From NCBI GenBank assembly GCA_017610005.1, contig JAFCCU010000003.1, forward strand, positions 25,858 to 89,857: a DNA stretch of 64,000 nt, written 5' to 3'. The notes beneath the pieces were generated by a model. The model saw only the letters and a list, made by a program, of their open reading frames with translations. It was not told the DNA's origin and searched no databases. Below are positions 24,570 to 33,493 of this stretch, one piece after another. Position numbers and translations under genes: made by a program. This DNA comes from Candidatus Woesearchaeota archaeon. GTDB taxonomy: Archaea > Nanobdellota > Nanobdellia > Woesearchaeales > B29-G15. The first letter of the stretch is position 1. Every line of letters starts with the position of its first letter.

Positions 24570-26624
24570 ATGGAAGAGACAGATTACTTGCAGGTTTTAA
24601 AAGCCTTAACAGAGATTCCATTTGGGATTGGTAAAAAACTTCTCACTGACTTTATGCAAGGAAATGAACTTAATCCTTCTGTAGTTAAAAATAAACTTTT
24701 TAATAAACCCTCATTTGGCACTCTCGCTTATGATGATGACGAACTTGCTGATTTAATTGAGAGTTTAATTCTAAACAATTTAATAAGAACAACAAGTGTT
24801 CCCGGTAATAAATTCTGGAAGGTGCTTGAATTAACTGAAAAAGGAATTGCAGAATTAAAAAATCCTGAATTTTACAAAAGAAAAGTAGCTCATGGTTTTA
24901 GTGAAGTAAAAACAAGAATTACTGAAGAAGATAAACTTGAATTTGAAAAACATCATGACTTTCTAGAAAAGTATAACGAAGAACAAAAAAAAGCAATAAT
25001 TTGTAACAAGAAAAACATCCTTTGCATTGCTGGAGCAGGATCAGGTAAAACAACTGTTCTAACAAAAAGGATTGAATTTCTAGTAAAAAAAGGAGTTAAT
25101 CCAAAAGATATACTAGCAATTACTTTTACTAGAAAAGCTAGAACAGAGATGCAATCTAGGATCAATATTCCAGTAATGATTGAGACATTCAACTCCTTTT
25201 GTGAAAAGGTGTTAAGGTTAAATAACTCCTTAATATATGATAAGACTTACAGAGTTTTAACCTACAGGGATAAACTAATTGCAATTTCAAGAGCATTAAG
25301 CTCAATGAATATGGATATGAAAAGGGCAATTGACATTTATTTTACATTTGCTCAAAAAAAATCAAAACCTCAAGAACAATTAGCTGCAATATTTCTAAAT
25401 GATTGTTTCTTTGTAAGAGATTATTTTAAATTTAAAAATCGAACTGTTAATAGGGAAGAAATAACAAACCTTGAACATAAAGATGCCGCTGACTTAATCT
25501 TTGGAATTGTTAACTACCTTGAAGCTTATATGAAAAAGAATGGGTTAAGAGATTTTGCAGATCAATTAATTGATACAATTAGGTTATATGAAGCAAATCC
25601 TGAACTGATTCCAACTTTTTCCCATGTGCTTATAGATGAATACCAAGATGTAAACTCAACCCAAATAAAATTTATTGATCTCTTAAGACCAGAAAACCTA
25701 TTCTGCGTTGGAGACCCAAGGCAAAGTATCTTTGGCTGGCGTGGGTCAGATATAAAATACATTTTAAATTTTCAAGAAAAATATGAAGGAAGTGAAATAA
25801 TTACTTTAACAAATAACTACAGATCCACAGGACCAATTGTAGAACTCATTAATGCAGCAATTGCAAAAATGCAACTCCCTGATTTAGAATCAAAGAAAGC
25901 AGGCGATCAGGATATTAGATTACTTTCATTTGATACTGAAGAAGCAGAACATGAGTTTATTATTCAAACAATTCTAGCAAGTCAAATCAAAAGAGAAGAA
26001 ATATTTGTATTGGCAAGAACTAACAAACAATTAAATGAATTAAGTGGAAGACTTAACAGCAGAGAGATTTCTCACGTTATGCGTAATGATGAAAAGAAAG
26101 TTGTTGCAGGGCAAGGTCAAGTAACACTTGCAACAGTTCATGCAATTAAAGGAATGGAAGCAACGTTAGTTTTCTTAATCGGAGCAACAAGTCAAAACTT
26201 TCCCTGCAAAGGTTCAGAGCATCCTGTTGTTGAAATGATTAAAGTTGATGAATATGATAAAGAAGAGGAAGAGCGAAGACTGTTTTACGTTGCATTAAGT
26301 CGAGCAAAAGACTCCTTATACATTTCTTACACGAGTAAAAAACCATCTTATTATATGACTAAAAAGATGATTGAATTAATTGAAGGGAAACAAGAGAAGT
26401 TCTCATTGCATAAAGCAAACAGTGTTGTAACAAGACTCAAAGAATGGCGAACTAACAAAGCAAAAGAGTTAGGAATGCCAGCTTATATTGTATTTAATGA
26501 TACTACCTTAACAGACCTTGCAGTTAAAATGCCAATGACTTTGGCTGAGCTTGAAACAGTGCATGGATTTGGGCCTGTGAAGGTGATGAAGTATGGAGAG
26601 CAATTACTAAACCTAATTCACTAA
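24570..26624 (+). CDS. UvrD/Rep-type helicase flanked by RQC-like and HRDC-like domains
   Basis: 684 aa. The centre is a superfamily 1A helicase: Walker A AGAGSGKTTVLTKR (about 154), ITFTRKAR, Walker B LIDEYQDVNSTQ, GDPRQSIFGWRGS, NNYRSTGPIV, TVHAIKGMEA and RRLFYVALSRAKD. Residues 1-90 resemble the RQC winged helix of RecQ (IPFGIGKKLLTDFMQG, ADLIESLILNNLIR). The last 70 residues look like an HRDC domain (MTLAELETVHGFGPVKVMK). Having RecQ accessory domains at both ends of a UvrD motor is unusual. A DNA repair or fork-processing role is likely. Confidence 0.88.
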   Translation: MEETDYLQVLKALTEIPFGIGKKLLTDFMQGNELNPSVVKNKLFNKPSFGTLAYDDDELADLIESLILNNLIRTTSVPGNKFWKVLELTEKGIAELKNPEFYKRKVAHGFSEVKTRITEEDKLEFEKHHDFLEKYNEEQKKAIICNKKNILCIAGAGSGKTTVLTKRIEFLVKKGVNPKDILAITFTRKARTEMQSRINIPVMIETFNSFCEKVLRLNNSLIYDKTYRVLTYRDKLIAISRALSSMNMDMKRAIDIYFTFAQKKSKPQEQLAAIFLNDCFFVRDYFKFKNRTVNREEITNLEHKDAADLIFGIVNYLEAYMKKNGLRDFADQLIDTIRLYEANPELIPTFSHVLIDEYQDVNSTQIKFIDLLRPENLFCVGDPRQSIFGWRGSDIKYILNFQEKYEGSEIITLTNNYRSTGPIVELINAAIAKMQLPDLESKKAGDQDIRLLSFDTEEAEHEFIIQTILASQIKREEIFVLARTNKQLNELSGRLNSREISHVMRNDEKKVVAGQGQVTLATVHAIKGMEATLVFLIGATSQNFPCKGSEHPVVEMIKVDEYDKEEEERRLFYVALSRAKDSLYISYTSKKPSYYMTKKMIELIEGKQEKFSLHKANSVVTRLKEWRTNKAKELGMPAYIVFNDTTLTDLAVKMPMTLAELETVHGFGPVKVMKYGEQLLNLIH

Positions 26625-27037
26625 AGATCTAAGTTCTCTAATCCCTCTGCCTTTCTTAGCTCTTCAATCTGCATTAAATAATCAGTAAATTGCGCTTGAG
26701 CTTTTTCTACAATTGGATCTCCTACTGGATCATTTGGCCTATATCTTTGAGTTACTCCATCTACAGTGATCTCAACATATTCAATTTTTAAATCATCTCT
26801 TACACTATCCACATACTTAATCTGTGTCCCATCAGGCTTCTCTACAACCAAAATGTTATCATCTGCGAACATGGCAAAGTTTTCTTCAGTAAAACTGACA
26901 TCCTCCTCTCCAATCTTCCCATCGTACTGCAAATATGAATGGCCAACTGAACAGCCTGCAATGGCTGCCAAAGTTCCTGCAACAAGAACTATCTTTCCAA
27001 ACTGTTTGATTCTCTCCACTAAAGTCATTTTAATCAC
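26621..27037 (-). CDS. Predicted lipoprotein
   Basis: 138 aa. The N-terminus is a hydrophobic stretch ending in a lipobox (LAAIAGCS), so the mature protein would be anchored at the outer face of the membrane by a lipid. The rest is acidic and strand-rich (EDVSFTEENFAMFADDNIL). No domain is recognised. It overlaps the helicase gene end by 4 nt on the opposite strand. Confidence 0.6.
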   Translation of the reverse strand: MIKMTLVERIKQFGKIVLVAGTLAAIAGCSVGHSYLQYDGKIGEEDVSFTEENFAMFADDNILVVEKPDGTQIKYVDSVRDDLKIEYVEITVDGVTQRYRPNDPVGDPIVEKAQAQFTDYLMQIEELRKAEGLENLDL

Positions 27038-27258
27038 CCTAAGAAATAATCATGAAATTGCTCTTAATAATGTAATCAAGGAAAAATTAGCTTTCAGCCT
27101 ATAAACAATTAAAAATATAGGCATACGCTAAACTCTCAGACTAGACGAAGGGAATAAAACAGCCTATGGAAAAAATAGAGCAAAAGCTGCTAAAGAATTT
27201 GTCTTTAATTAGTAGCCCCATATCTTTATAAGTTTCTTCCAAGTAATTTCTCAAGTTA

Positions 27259-28845
27259 ATGGAAATTTTTGCAACAGGTAGATCTGGAGATTTCTTTAAA
27301 GAAGGAAATAAGGTATTCAGAGTTTTTAGGGGAGGAAAAGGCCTTGCTAGACTAATTAACACTATTTTTTATGGTGCACCAGATCTCTATTCTAATAATG
27401 AACATGCAGGAAAAATTGCCGAAGCCAGAAATGAAATTGCTGCCACTATTGTTGATCTAAACTTCAGGGATGAACTTAGAGTTGCCCGATCAAATTTTAT
27501 CGGATGGAATAGTGATTTAGAAGGAATGGTTATGAAGCGCGAATATGTTGACGGGCACCATATAAAACTCCAAAGCCCTTGGAATGGGCATGAAGAATAT
27601 ACTGGATTACTTGCTCTATTCAAAAGACTAAGACCTGAACTTAAAAAAGCTGGAATGCCTGAATTAATCTGGCATACAAGACACAATAAAGGAATAACTG
27701 ATTTTTTAGTTGAAAATGGCAAGTATGTTTGGCTTGATACTGAAGCAGGAAGACCTTCAGTATTTGGAAAAACTAAAGTTAGGAAGTTACTTGCCTATAT
27801 TAAAGCGCATGAAACAGAAATTGACGCAAAATTAGGTAATGGAAAAACAAATAAACTAGAAGATCGTGTTGCTGAAATTGTTTACCACCAAAGGGAACTT
27901 TGGAAAACCTCTAGGACTAAAAGAGGAATTGAACATTTCAGGCTTCATAGAGAACTTACAGATGAACAAGCAGGATATTATCAAGATCACCCTATTGAAT
28001 GGTATAGACAATTTGCTGGGCAGGCTATTAAAAATGGAATTAAAAGAGTAAAGACGAGACTCCCAGCATACCTTGGTAGCAAAGTTGGAAAGACTGTAGG
28101 AGATATTAGAAATAGAATAAAAAATGAAGAAAAAAGAAAACTTGTTGCAAGATATTCAGATGCGTTAATTAATAAAAGAGAGCATAGGCTCCAAATTTCT
28201 GAAGAACAAGCAAACTCCCTTAGAGAAGAAGTAACCCTTTTAGGGTCTAGCAAATACACTAGAGACTTTGCATTGCAGCTTTCTTTAAACATAGCTGAAA
28301 AATTACTCTTGCAACCTTTCCTTATAGGCCTAAAAGCAGCAAATCAAATTGATTGGACAGCATGGTTTATGCTTACAAATTTCGGAGGAGTAATTGTTAG
28401 AACTAGTTTTACACTTGCAATGATGATACCACAAATGTTAAATCTTAAAAAAATAGCCAAAGCACCAAAGCAATTTGCAAACGTTGTTTTAGATGTCTAC
28501 CAAGAAGCAAGAACCTATGGGCCAGAGTATGCTACTTTTATGGCCCTCGGTAAATTTGCAAACATTAATAGGGGTATTGCTCTGCCAATAGGTATGTTAC
28601 CTCACTTGGGTCCAATTGCATACCCTTCTCAAGCAACTTACGATTTTGCTGCTGAAGAACGTCGTTCCGGAGAATTTATAGTAGACTCAACAATTACAAG
28701 GATTGGAAGAACATTAGGAGGAGAAAATTCTAGAATCGAACATCTCTTTAACAAAGGGGCTTATGCATTAATTGATACCTTAAAAGAATTACATGCAGCT
28801 GGACAGACAAAGTATAAAAGGAAGTATTCATTCATGAATACTTAA
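27259..28845 (+). CDS. Unknown 528-aa protein with C-terminal membrane region
   Basis: The first 190 residues show alternating strands and helices with features faintly like an atypical kinase fold (a glycine-rich start FATGRSGDFFKEGNKVFRVF and a YVWLDTEAGRPSVFG segment that could hold metal ligands). A basic helical middle follows. Around 360-410 there are hydrophobic stretches (WFMLTNFGGVIVRTSFTLAM) that may be membrane helices. The kinase-like idea is speculative and I do not recognise the family. The gene stands alone between a lipoprotein and a convergent gene. Confidence 0.55.
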   Translation: MEIFATGRSGDFFKEGNKVFRVFRGGKGLARLINTIFYGAPDLYSNNEHAGKIAEARNEIAATIVDLNFRDELRVARSNFIGWNSDLEGMVMKREYVDGHHIKLQSPWNGHEEYTGLLALFKRLRPELKKAGMPELIWHTRHNKGITDFLVENGKYVWLDTEAGRPSVFGKTKVRKLLAYIKAHETEIDAKLGNGKTNKLEDRVAEIVYHQRELWKTSRTKRGIEHFRLHRELTDEQAGYYQDHPIEWYRQFAGQAIKNGIKRVKTRLPAYLGSKVGKTVGDIRNRIKNEEKRKLVARYSDALINKREHRLQISEEQANSLREEVTLLGSSKYTRDFALQLSLNIAEKLLLQPFLIGLKAANQIDWTAWFMLTNFGGVIVRTSFTLAMMIPQMLNLKKIAKAPKQFANVVLDVYQEARTYGPEYATFMALGKFANINRGIALPIGMLPHLGPIAYPSQATYDFAAEERRSGEFIVDSTITRIGRTLGGENSRIEHLFNKGAYALIDTLKELHAAGQTKYKRKYSFMNT

Positions 28846-28934
28846 AACTCTCATATTTATAGTAATTATTAAATTTCTTTTTTCATGCGGATAGTGTTTA
28901 CAGCAGACCAATGAAAAATCCCTGTTGCAAGGTT

Positions 28935-30377
28935 CTAAATCTTATCAGTGAAGCAAAGCCCGCATCGATTATCACTTGCTTTTGATTCAGAATCATAAAA
29001 CATCCTGACAATTCCATCATCTCCTCTTTCTAATGAAACTCCTGGAATTGCTTTTGTAACACAAAATCTCTGATTTCCCCGGTTATTGCCTACAGCTTCT
29101 CTAAAATCAGGGTGTACAGCCATAGCAGCAAGCCGGTTATTAGCTGTTAATCTCCACCGTCCACCAGGAACTTCGATTCTACCATCATCCTCACTAAACT
29201 TCCTCTTCTGTTTTAATTCATCCCAAGATCTCCCGGTGATTTCATCTGCCAACCACTTCTTCTCAATTCTATAATCAAGCCACATTAAGTGTAAGATATC
29301 TTGATGTTCCTGCCAAAATTCATATGCAATTTGCGCATCTGCGTGTAAACCAGGAAATCCTTCTGTGAGATTAGTTGCTACAAATAAATGGGTTGGAATT
29401 CCTTGTTCTGCAATTTTAAGTCCTAATTCAAGTCTTCTTTGAAGACCATATCCCCATTCTTCTGCTCCTCTTTCATGTTCTTTATTTAATGTTGAAATTT
29501 GAAGTACTACATTTGCAGCCTTCATTAACTCAATCATTTCACCATCAAAATCAGGGAATTTTGTTGGTAAGACCACCCTAATATCTCGTTCTTCTGCAAG
29601 TTCTACAAGAAACTCCAAGGCAGTCTTAAGCCCATAGGGGGCCCCATATAATTCTCTAAATTCCCTAGGAATATTGGCCTCTGATCTCTGCCCGAGCCTG
29701 ATAATTAGGGGCCCATTAGCTGGAACAGTCATTTCTTCTAATTGACCCAAGAATTTCTCTCTTAATGATTCTTTTGTGAACTTATATATTGTATCTGCGC
29801 AAGGTTTAGCTGATTCTCCAGAATAACAATCCGGACAGCACCATTCAGGATGATAAAAGCCATCTCTTGAAGCATTTGTCACACATCCTGTTGCTACATC
29901 AATACCTGCAACTAATCTGCAAATTAGATATTTCTGTCCTTTACCAAGCAACCCCACTTGGAATCCTGCTGGTTCACATAAATTTACTTTTCTTGTAGGG
30001 GCAAGAGATTCCACAATTGTAGCTTCAACATTTAATTCTCCTTCTCCATTCTCCATTAAAAACATTAATGTTTCTGGATCATTGAATCCCCAAAAGTAAA
30101 TTTTTTTGCTTTTTGTACAGTGCGCAACAATATCTCTTATATTTTCTTCAACAAGTCTTCTTAAAGGACCATCATAATCAAGTATATCAATTGAAATGTT
30201 AATATCATGTCTAAATCCACTAATTCTATACTCTGCTCTTGTATCAATAAAAACTCCGTCAAAATGTTCTTGTTCGCAAATTGCTTCTAATTCTTCTCTT
30301 GAACCTAAAACCGCATAAGAAGTTATCCAATTTTTAAGATTCCCTCCTCCATTAAAGTATGTTCTTGCAACAGGCAT
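28935..30377 (-). CDS. Atypical radical-SAM-like protein; probable N-terminal extension to about 30545
   Basis: 480 aa from the ATG at 30377. The C-terminal half looks like a radical SAM barrel: VVLQISTLNKEHERGAEEW, then RRLELGLKIAEQGIPTHLF and FVATNLTEGFPG. The candidate cluster region is GCVTNASRDGFYHPEWCCPD with Cys at 165, 180, 181 and 184, not the usual CX3CX2C, so cluster binding is uncertain. More Cys lie at the C-terminus (NRCGLCF). Upstream of the ATG the frame stays open and protein-like for another 56 codons, starting at an ATT at 30545 after GGTGGGGG; no ATG, GTG or TTG is available there. The true start may be non-canonical. Function unknown. Confidence 0.6.
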   Translation of the reverse strand: MPVARTYFNGGGNLKNWITSYAVLGSREELEAICEQEHFDGVFIDTRAEYRISGFRHDINISIDILDYDGPLRRLVEENIRDIVAHCTKSKKIYFWGFNDPETLMFLMENGEGELNVEATIVESLAPTRKVNLCEPAGFQVGLLGKGQKYLICRLVAGIDVATGCVTNASRDGFYHPEWCCPDCYSGESAKPCADTIYKFTKESLREKFLGQLEEMTVPANGPLIIRLGQRSEANIPREFRELYGAPYGLKTALEFLVELAEERDIRVVLPTKFPDFDGEMIELMKAANVVLQISTLNKEHERGAEEWGYGLQRRLELGLKIAEQGIPTHLFVATNLTEGFPGLHADAQIAYEFWQEHQDILHLMWLDYRIEKKWLADEITGRSWDELKQKRKFSEDDGRIEVPGGRWRLTANNRLAAMAVHPDFREAVGNNRGNQRFCVTKAIPGVSLERGDDGIVRMFYDSESKASDNRCGLCFTDKI

Positions 30378-30587
30378 AGAAACTCCATTTTCATATGTTA
30401 ATGCAGAAGTAAAAGGCGTCGGAAGGCCCCTAAAAGTTTCAGACTGATTATAACCTTGAAATAACCAAGAAAAATCATCTAACTTGAAAAATTTCCAGGC
30501 CCTATGATCACTTGTTGCCTTTTTTGCGTGAACAGTATAACTAATTCTCCCCCACCTAAAACAAATAATCTTAGAATACTTAAAAAC

Positions 30588-30986
30588 CTAAGTATTGTAG
30601 TGTTTGTTAAATCTTGGAATTTGAAGAATAATTAAGATGAATAATGCTGCAATCACTCCAAGCAGAATTTCTCCAACCCCTATTGTTAACCCAATTATGG
30701 CAACAGCCCAAATACTTGTTGCTGTTGTGAGCCCAGATACATCCTTTCCAGTTGAAATAATTGATCCTGCTCCTAAAAACCCAATACCAGTTATTACTCC
30801 TGCAAGCATTCGTGCTGCCTGATCTCCAAAATTCTTCGTAGCTACAACTGCTGCAAGGCACGCACCAATTGCAACAAGAGCCATTGTCCTTTGCCCCACT
30901 GGTTTAGCTGCCTTATGACGCTCCCATCCAACCAAAAGGCCAACTATCATAGCTACAATAATTCTTAAAATTTCATTTGCAAGCAT
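30588..30986 (-). CDS. MgtC/SapB family membrane protein
   Basis: 132 aa. Conserved MgtC features are present: LVGWERHKAAKPVGQRTMAL near the N-terminus, GVITGIGFLGAGSI and LTTATSIWAVAIIGLTIG. About four membrane helices are predicted. MgtC proteins are linked to magnesium homeostasis and control of membrane ATP synthase; the archaeal role is unproven. The protein lacks the C-terminal soluble domain of longer relatives. Confidence 0.88.
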   Translation of the reverse strand: MLANEILRIIVAMIVGLLVGWERHKAAKPVGQRTMALVAIGACLAAVVATKNFGDQAARMLAGVITGIGFLGAGSIISTGKDVSGLTTATSIWAVAIIGLTIGVGEILLGVIAALFILIILQIPRFNKHYNT

Positions 30987-31025
30987 GTAATGGAAATTTT
31001 TTATCTACTATAAAAAATTTGCCAT

Positions 31026-31127
31026 TTCAGTCTGAAGTACGAAGTGAAAAACACTATCCCTACAGCTCAAACCCCAAACCTCACAGCTCAAACCCCTATA
31101 CCCTACTCCCTAAATCTTAATATAATA
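31026..31127 (-). repeat. Composite dispersed repeat, copy 5
   Basis: CAGTCTGAAGTACGAAGTG, AAAAACACTATCC, then CTCAAACCCCAAACCTCACAG and CCCCTATACCCTACTCCCTA. Same orientation as copies 1 and 3. Confidence 0.6.
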
Positions 31128-31146
31128 TAATCCATTCTTTTTCCCA

Positions 31147-32751
31147 ATGGGGCAGGTTGAGGATTTTATGAAGGCTGCAGTTCCCGGCCAAATTGAACGT
31201 TTTCTAATTCCATGGTTAAAAGTTCAATCTGTTACAGAAAATGAAGAAGCCTGCCGGCAAGCTGCTGAAATGTTAAAAGTTGAACTTCAAGGTATTGAAT
31301 TTGAATCAAGGTTAATTGAGCTTGATTCAAAAAATCCTCTTGTCTACGCTGATATGGATGCTGGAGCAGACATTACAGTTTTATTATATGGCCATTATGA
31401 TGTTGGGCCCATTACTCATCCTGAACAGTGGGTTATTGATGATGTAATGATCGATGGTTTTGACCCAAGAATCCATAATGATGCAATTGTCGGAAGAGGA
31501 AATAGCAAAGCTCAAGCATTTATGCACATTATGGCTTTTCGCTATTTCCAACAGTTTGGATGGCCTGCTAATGTGAAGTTATTAATCGAAGGAAATGGAG
31601 AAGGAGAGGACCCCAATATTGATGACTGGGTAAAAGAAAATCGAGATTTGCTTAATGCTGATCTTGTCATGATCTCTGATTCTGGTCTTTTAAGGCCAGG
31701 AGTTCCTGCAATTATTGAAAGATCTAGAGGGTTTTATGCTGCAACTTTAACAACAAAAATCCCGCATGATCTAGTGAAAATAATTCACCAATCTCATAGT
31801 TTAAAAGATTCAAAAACTACTATTGATGGATTTGATAAAGATGCAAAGATTGTAAAAGCAACAAAAGCAGTAATTGCAACTCCACCTGAACCAAGAATGG
31901 GAATAATCAGGCCCGAAAAAGGATGTTCCCAATTAGCGGCGCGCTGGTATAGACCATCAAATGATCCCTTAGGGATTATCTATGCAAATTTAAATATTAC
32001 AAATGGAGGCTACACTGTCAAGATAACTTCCTGCGGCCCAAAAGAAGGACTGGATTCTGGCTCTTATGGCGGCCCTACTCAAAATGCTGGGATGAATTTA
32101 ATGCACCTATTAGGATTTCTTTCAACAACCCTGGGAGATTATGAAATTGATTATATTAAATATGGAGATGGCACAACAAAACTAGCAAAAGAAGCTTATG
32201 CCCAAGTAACTTTCAAAGGGGATGTTAAAGGTATGCTTACTGCATTTATGATGAGGCAACAATCTGCTTATCCTTTCTTAAAATTTGATATGGTTGCTGT
32301 TGAAAATAGAACTGCTTTTGTGGCCGAGTGGAATCCAGATGCAACAGAGCCTACTGCATTATTAAGCTATAGGCTTGCGCTTGGGCAAAATCCAAAAGCA
32401 ATAGGAGACTTATTATCTTCATTTGCCCATAATATCGCCCCTTCTGCTGTTATTAGAGACAATCGCTCAAATATGCCTTATGTACTTGATCCCGGCAATC
32501 CATTCTTAAAAGCTGTTCAAGAAGGACTTATGCAAGGATATAATACTAGAGAAGTGGATATGGTTGGGAAAGGGGGAAGCATCCCCAATGCAATTTTATT
32601 ATCAAAAATTTTAAATGCTCCTTGTATCTTGTGGGGAATTTCATATCCTGATGACAATTTGGAGAAGGTTGAAATTGATGGAGGAATAATGCCTGGCGCA
32701 AGATCATCAGTCTATATTTATACTAATGCAAGTTTAGTCAACTTATCTTGA
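31147..32751 (+). CDS. M20-family peptidase homologue with altered metal ligands
   Basis: 534 aa with the M20 dipeptidase plan. The first ligand motif is intact (LLYGHYDVGP). The usual GRGxxDxKG, which supplies the bridging Asp, reads GRGNSKAQAF. The Glu pair region reads EGNGEGEDPNID, the next Asp is kept (MISDSGLL, followed by ERSRGFYA). The final His position appears to be lost (WGISYPDDNLEKV). The fold and length match M20 peptidases, but a normal two-zinc site looks unlikely. It could bind peptides or work with another metal arrangement. Confidence 0.75.
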   Translation: MGQVEDFMKAAVPGQIERFLIPWLKVQSVTENEEACRQAAEMLKVELQGIEFESRLIELDSKNPLVYADMDAGADITVLLYGHYDVGPITHPEQWVIDDVMIDGFDPRIHNDAIVGRGNSKAQAFMHIMAFRYFQQFGWPANVKLLIEGNGEGEDPNIDDWVKENRDLLNADLVMISDSGLLRPGVPAIIERSRGFYAATLTTKIPHDLVKIIHQSHSLKDSKTTIDGFDKDAKIVKATKAVIATPPEPRMGIIRPEKGCSQLAARWYRPSNDPLGIIYANLNITNGGYTVKITSCGPKEGLDSGSYGGPTQNAGMNLMHLLGFLSTTLGDYEIDYIKYGDGTTKLAKEAYAQVTFKGDVKGMLTAFMMRQQSAYPFLKFDMVAVENRTAFVAEWNPDATEPTALLSYRLALGQNPKAIGDLLSSFAHNIAPSAVIRDNRSNMPYVLDPGNPFLKAVQEGLMQGYNTREVDMVGKGGSIPNAILLSKILNAPCILWGISYPDDNLEKVEIDGGIMPGARSSVYIYTNASLVNLS

Positions 32752-32788
32752 GGAATTCTTTTTAAAGGATAAATTATTTCTTTTTACC

Positions 32789-33493
32789 ATGAATGAAACT
32801 CAACGTGAAATCATATTAAAACTAATTCACACTCTAAAAGCCACATTTACAGAGCTTTCACAAGGCGCAAAAGATTCTAACAGATTTGCATATCATATTA
32901 AAACACTTGTTGATCAAGGATTAATTAATCATGAAGGAGAGTATTACAATTTATCTCTTAAGGGGCATCAATTATCTTCATTTATTGAAGGTGCAACTGG
33001 AGATATAGCAAAATTCCCTACTTTTTCAAATGGATTAATTGTTGAAAAAGATGGAAAATTTTTATTTCAAAAAAGACTCAAGAAGCCATTTTATGGTATC
33101 TGGGGATTAATCTCAGGTAAAATAAACTTTGGTTGGAATGTAGTTGAATGTGCCCTTCGTGATCTTGAAGAAGAAACTGGGCTTATTGCTAAAACAGGAA
33201 AAGAGATCGGTTTTTACCAAGCCAAAACTTTTGAAAATGGAAAACTTGCATTTCACCATATGTTCTTCTTAATCCGGTTAAGTGGAATTTCTGGTGAACT
33301 GATTGAGAAAACTCATAAAGCAGAAAATGCCTGGCTAACTCTTGAAGAATTTTTTTCAAAAGACACATTCCCCTGTGAGTGGCTCCGTGATGTTGTAAAT
33401 GTCAAAGATAGGTTTATTTTTTTAGAAGCAGAAAGGTTCTCTGTTAATGATAAATTTACTGAGTTTAAATTAACTAGGAATGAACTAATTTAA
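32789..33493 (+). CDS. Winged-helix plus Nudix-domain protein
   Basis: 234 aa. The N-terminal 70 residues are a winged helix (REIILKLIHTLKATFTELS, LVDQGLINHEGEYYNLS). The Nudix fold follows (FSNGLIVEKDGKFLFQKR). The Nudix box is imperfect: ISGKINFGWNVVEC then ALRDLEEETGL, with Trp where the first Glu is expected and RD instead of RE. It may be a nucleotide-sensing regulator, as in NrtR-type proteins, or a hydrolase of reduced activity. It starts 37 bp after the M20-like gene on the same strand. Confidence 0.75.
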   Translation: MNETQREIILKLIHTLKATFTELSQGAKDSNRFAYHIKTLVDQGLINHEGEYYNLSLKGHQLSSFIEGATGDIAKFPTFSNGLIVEKDGKFLFQKRLKKPFYGIWGLISGKINFGWNVVECALRDLEEETGLIAKTGKEIGFYQAKTFENGKLAFHHMFFLIRLSGISGELIEKTHKAENAWLTLEEFFSKDTFPCEWLRDVVNVKDRFIFLEAERFSVNDKFTEFKLTRNELI

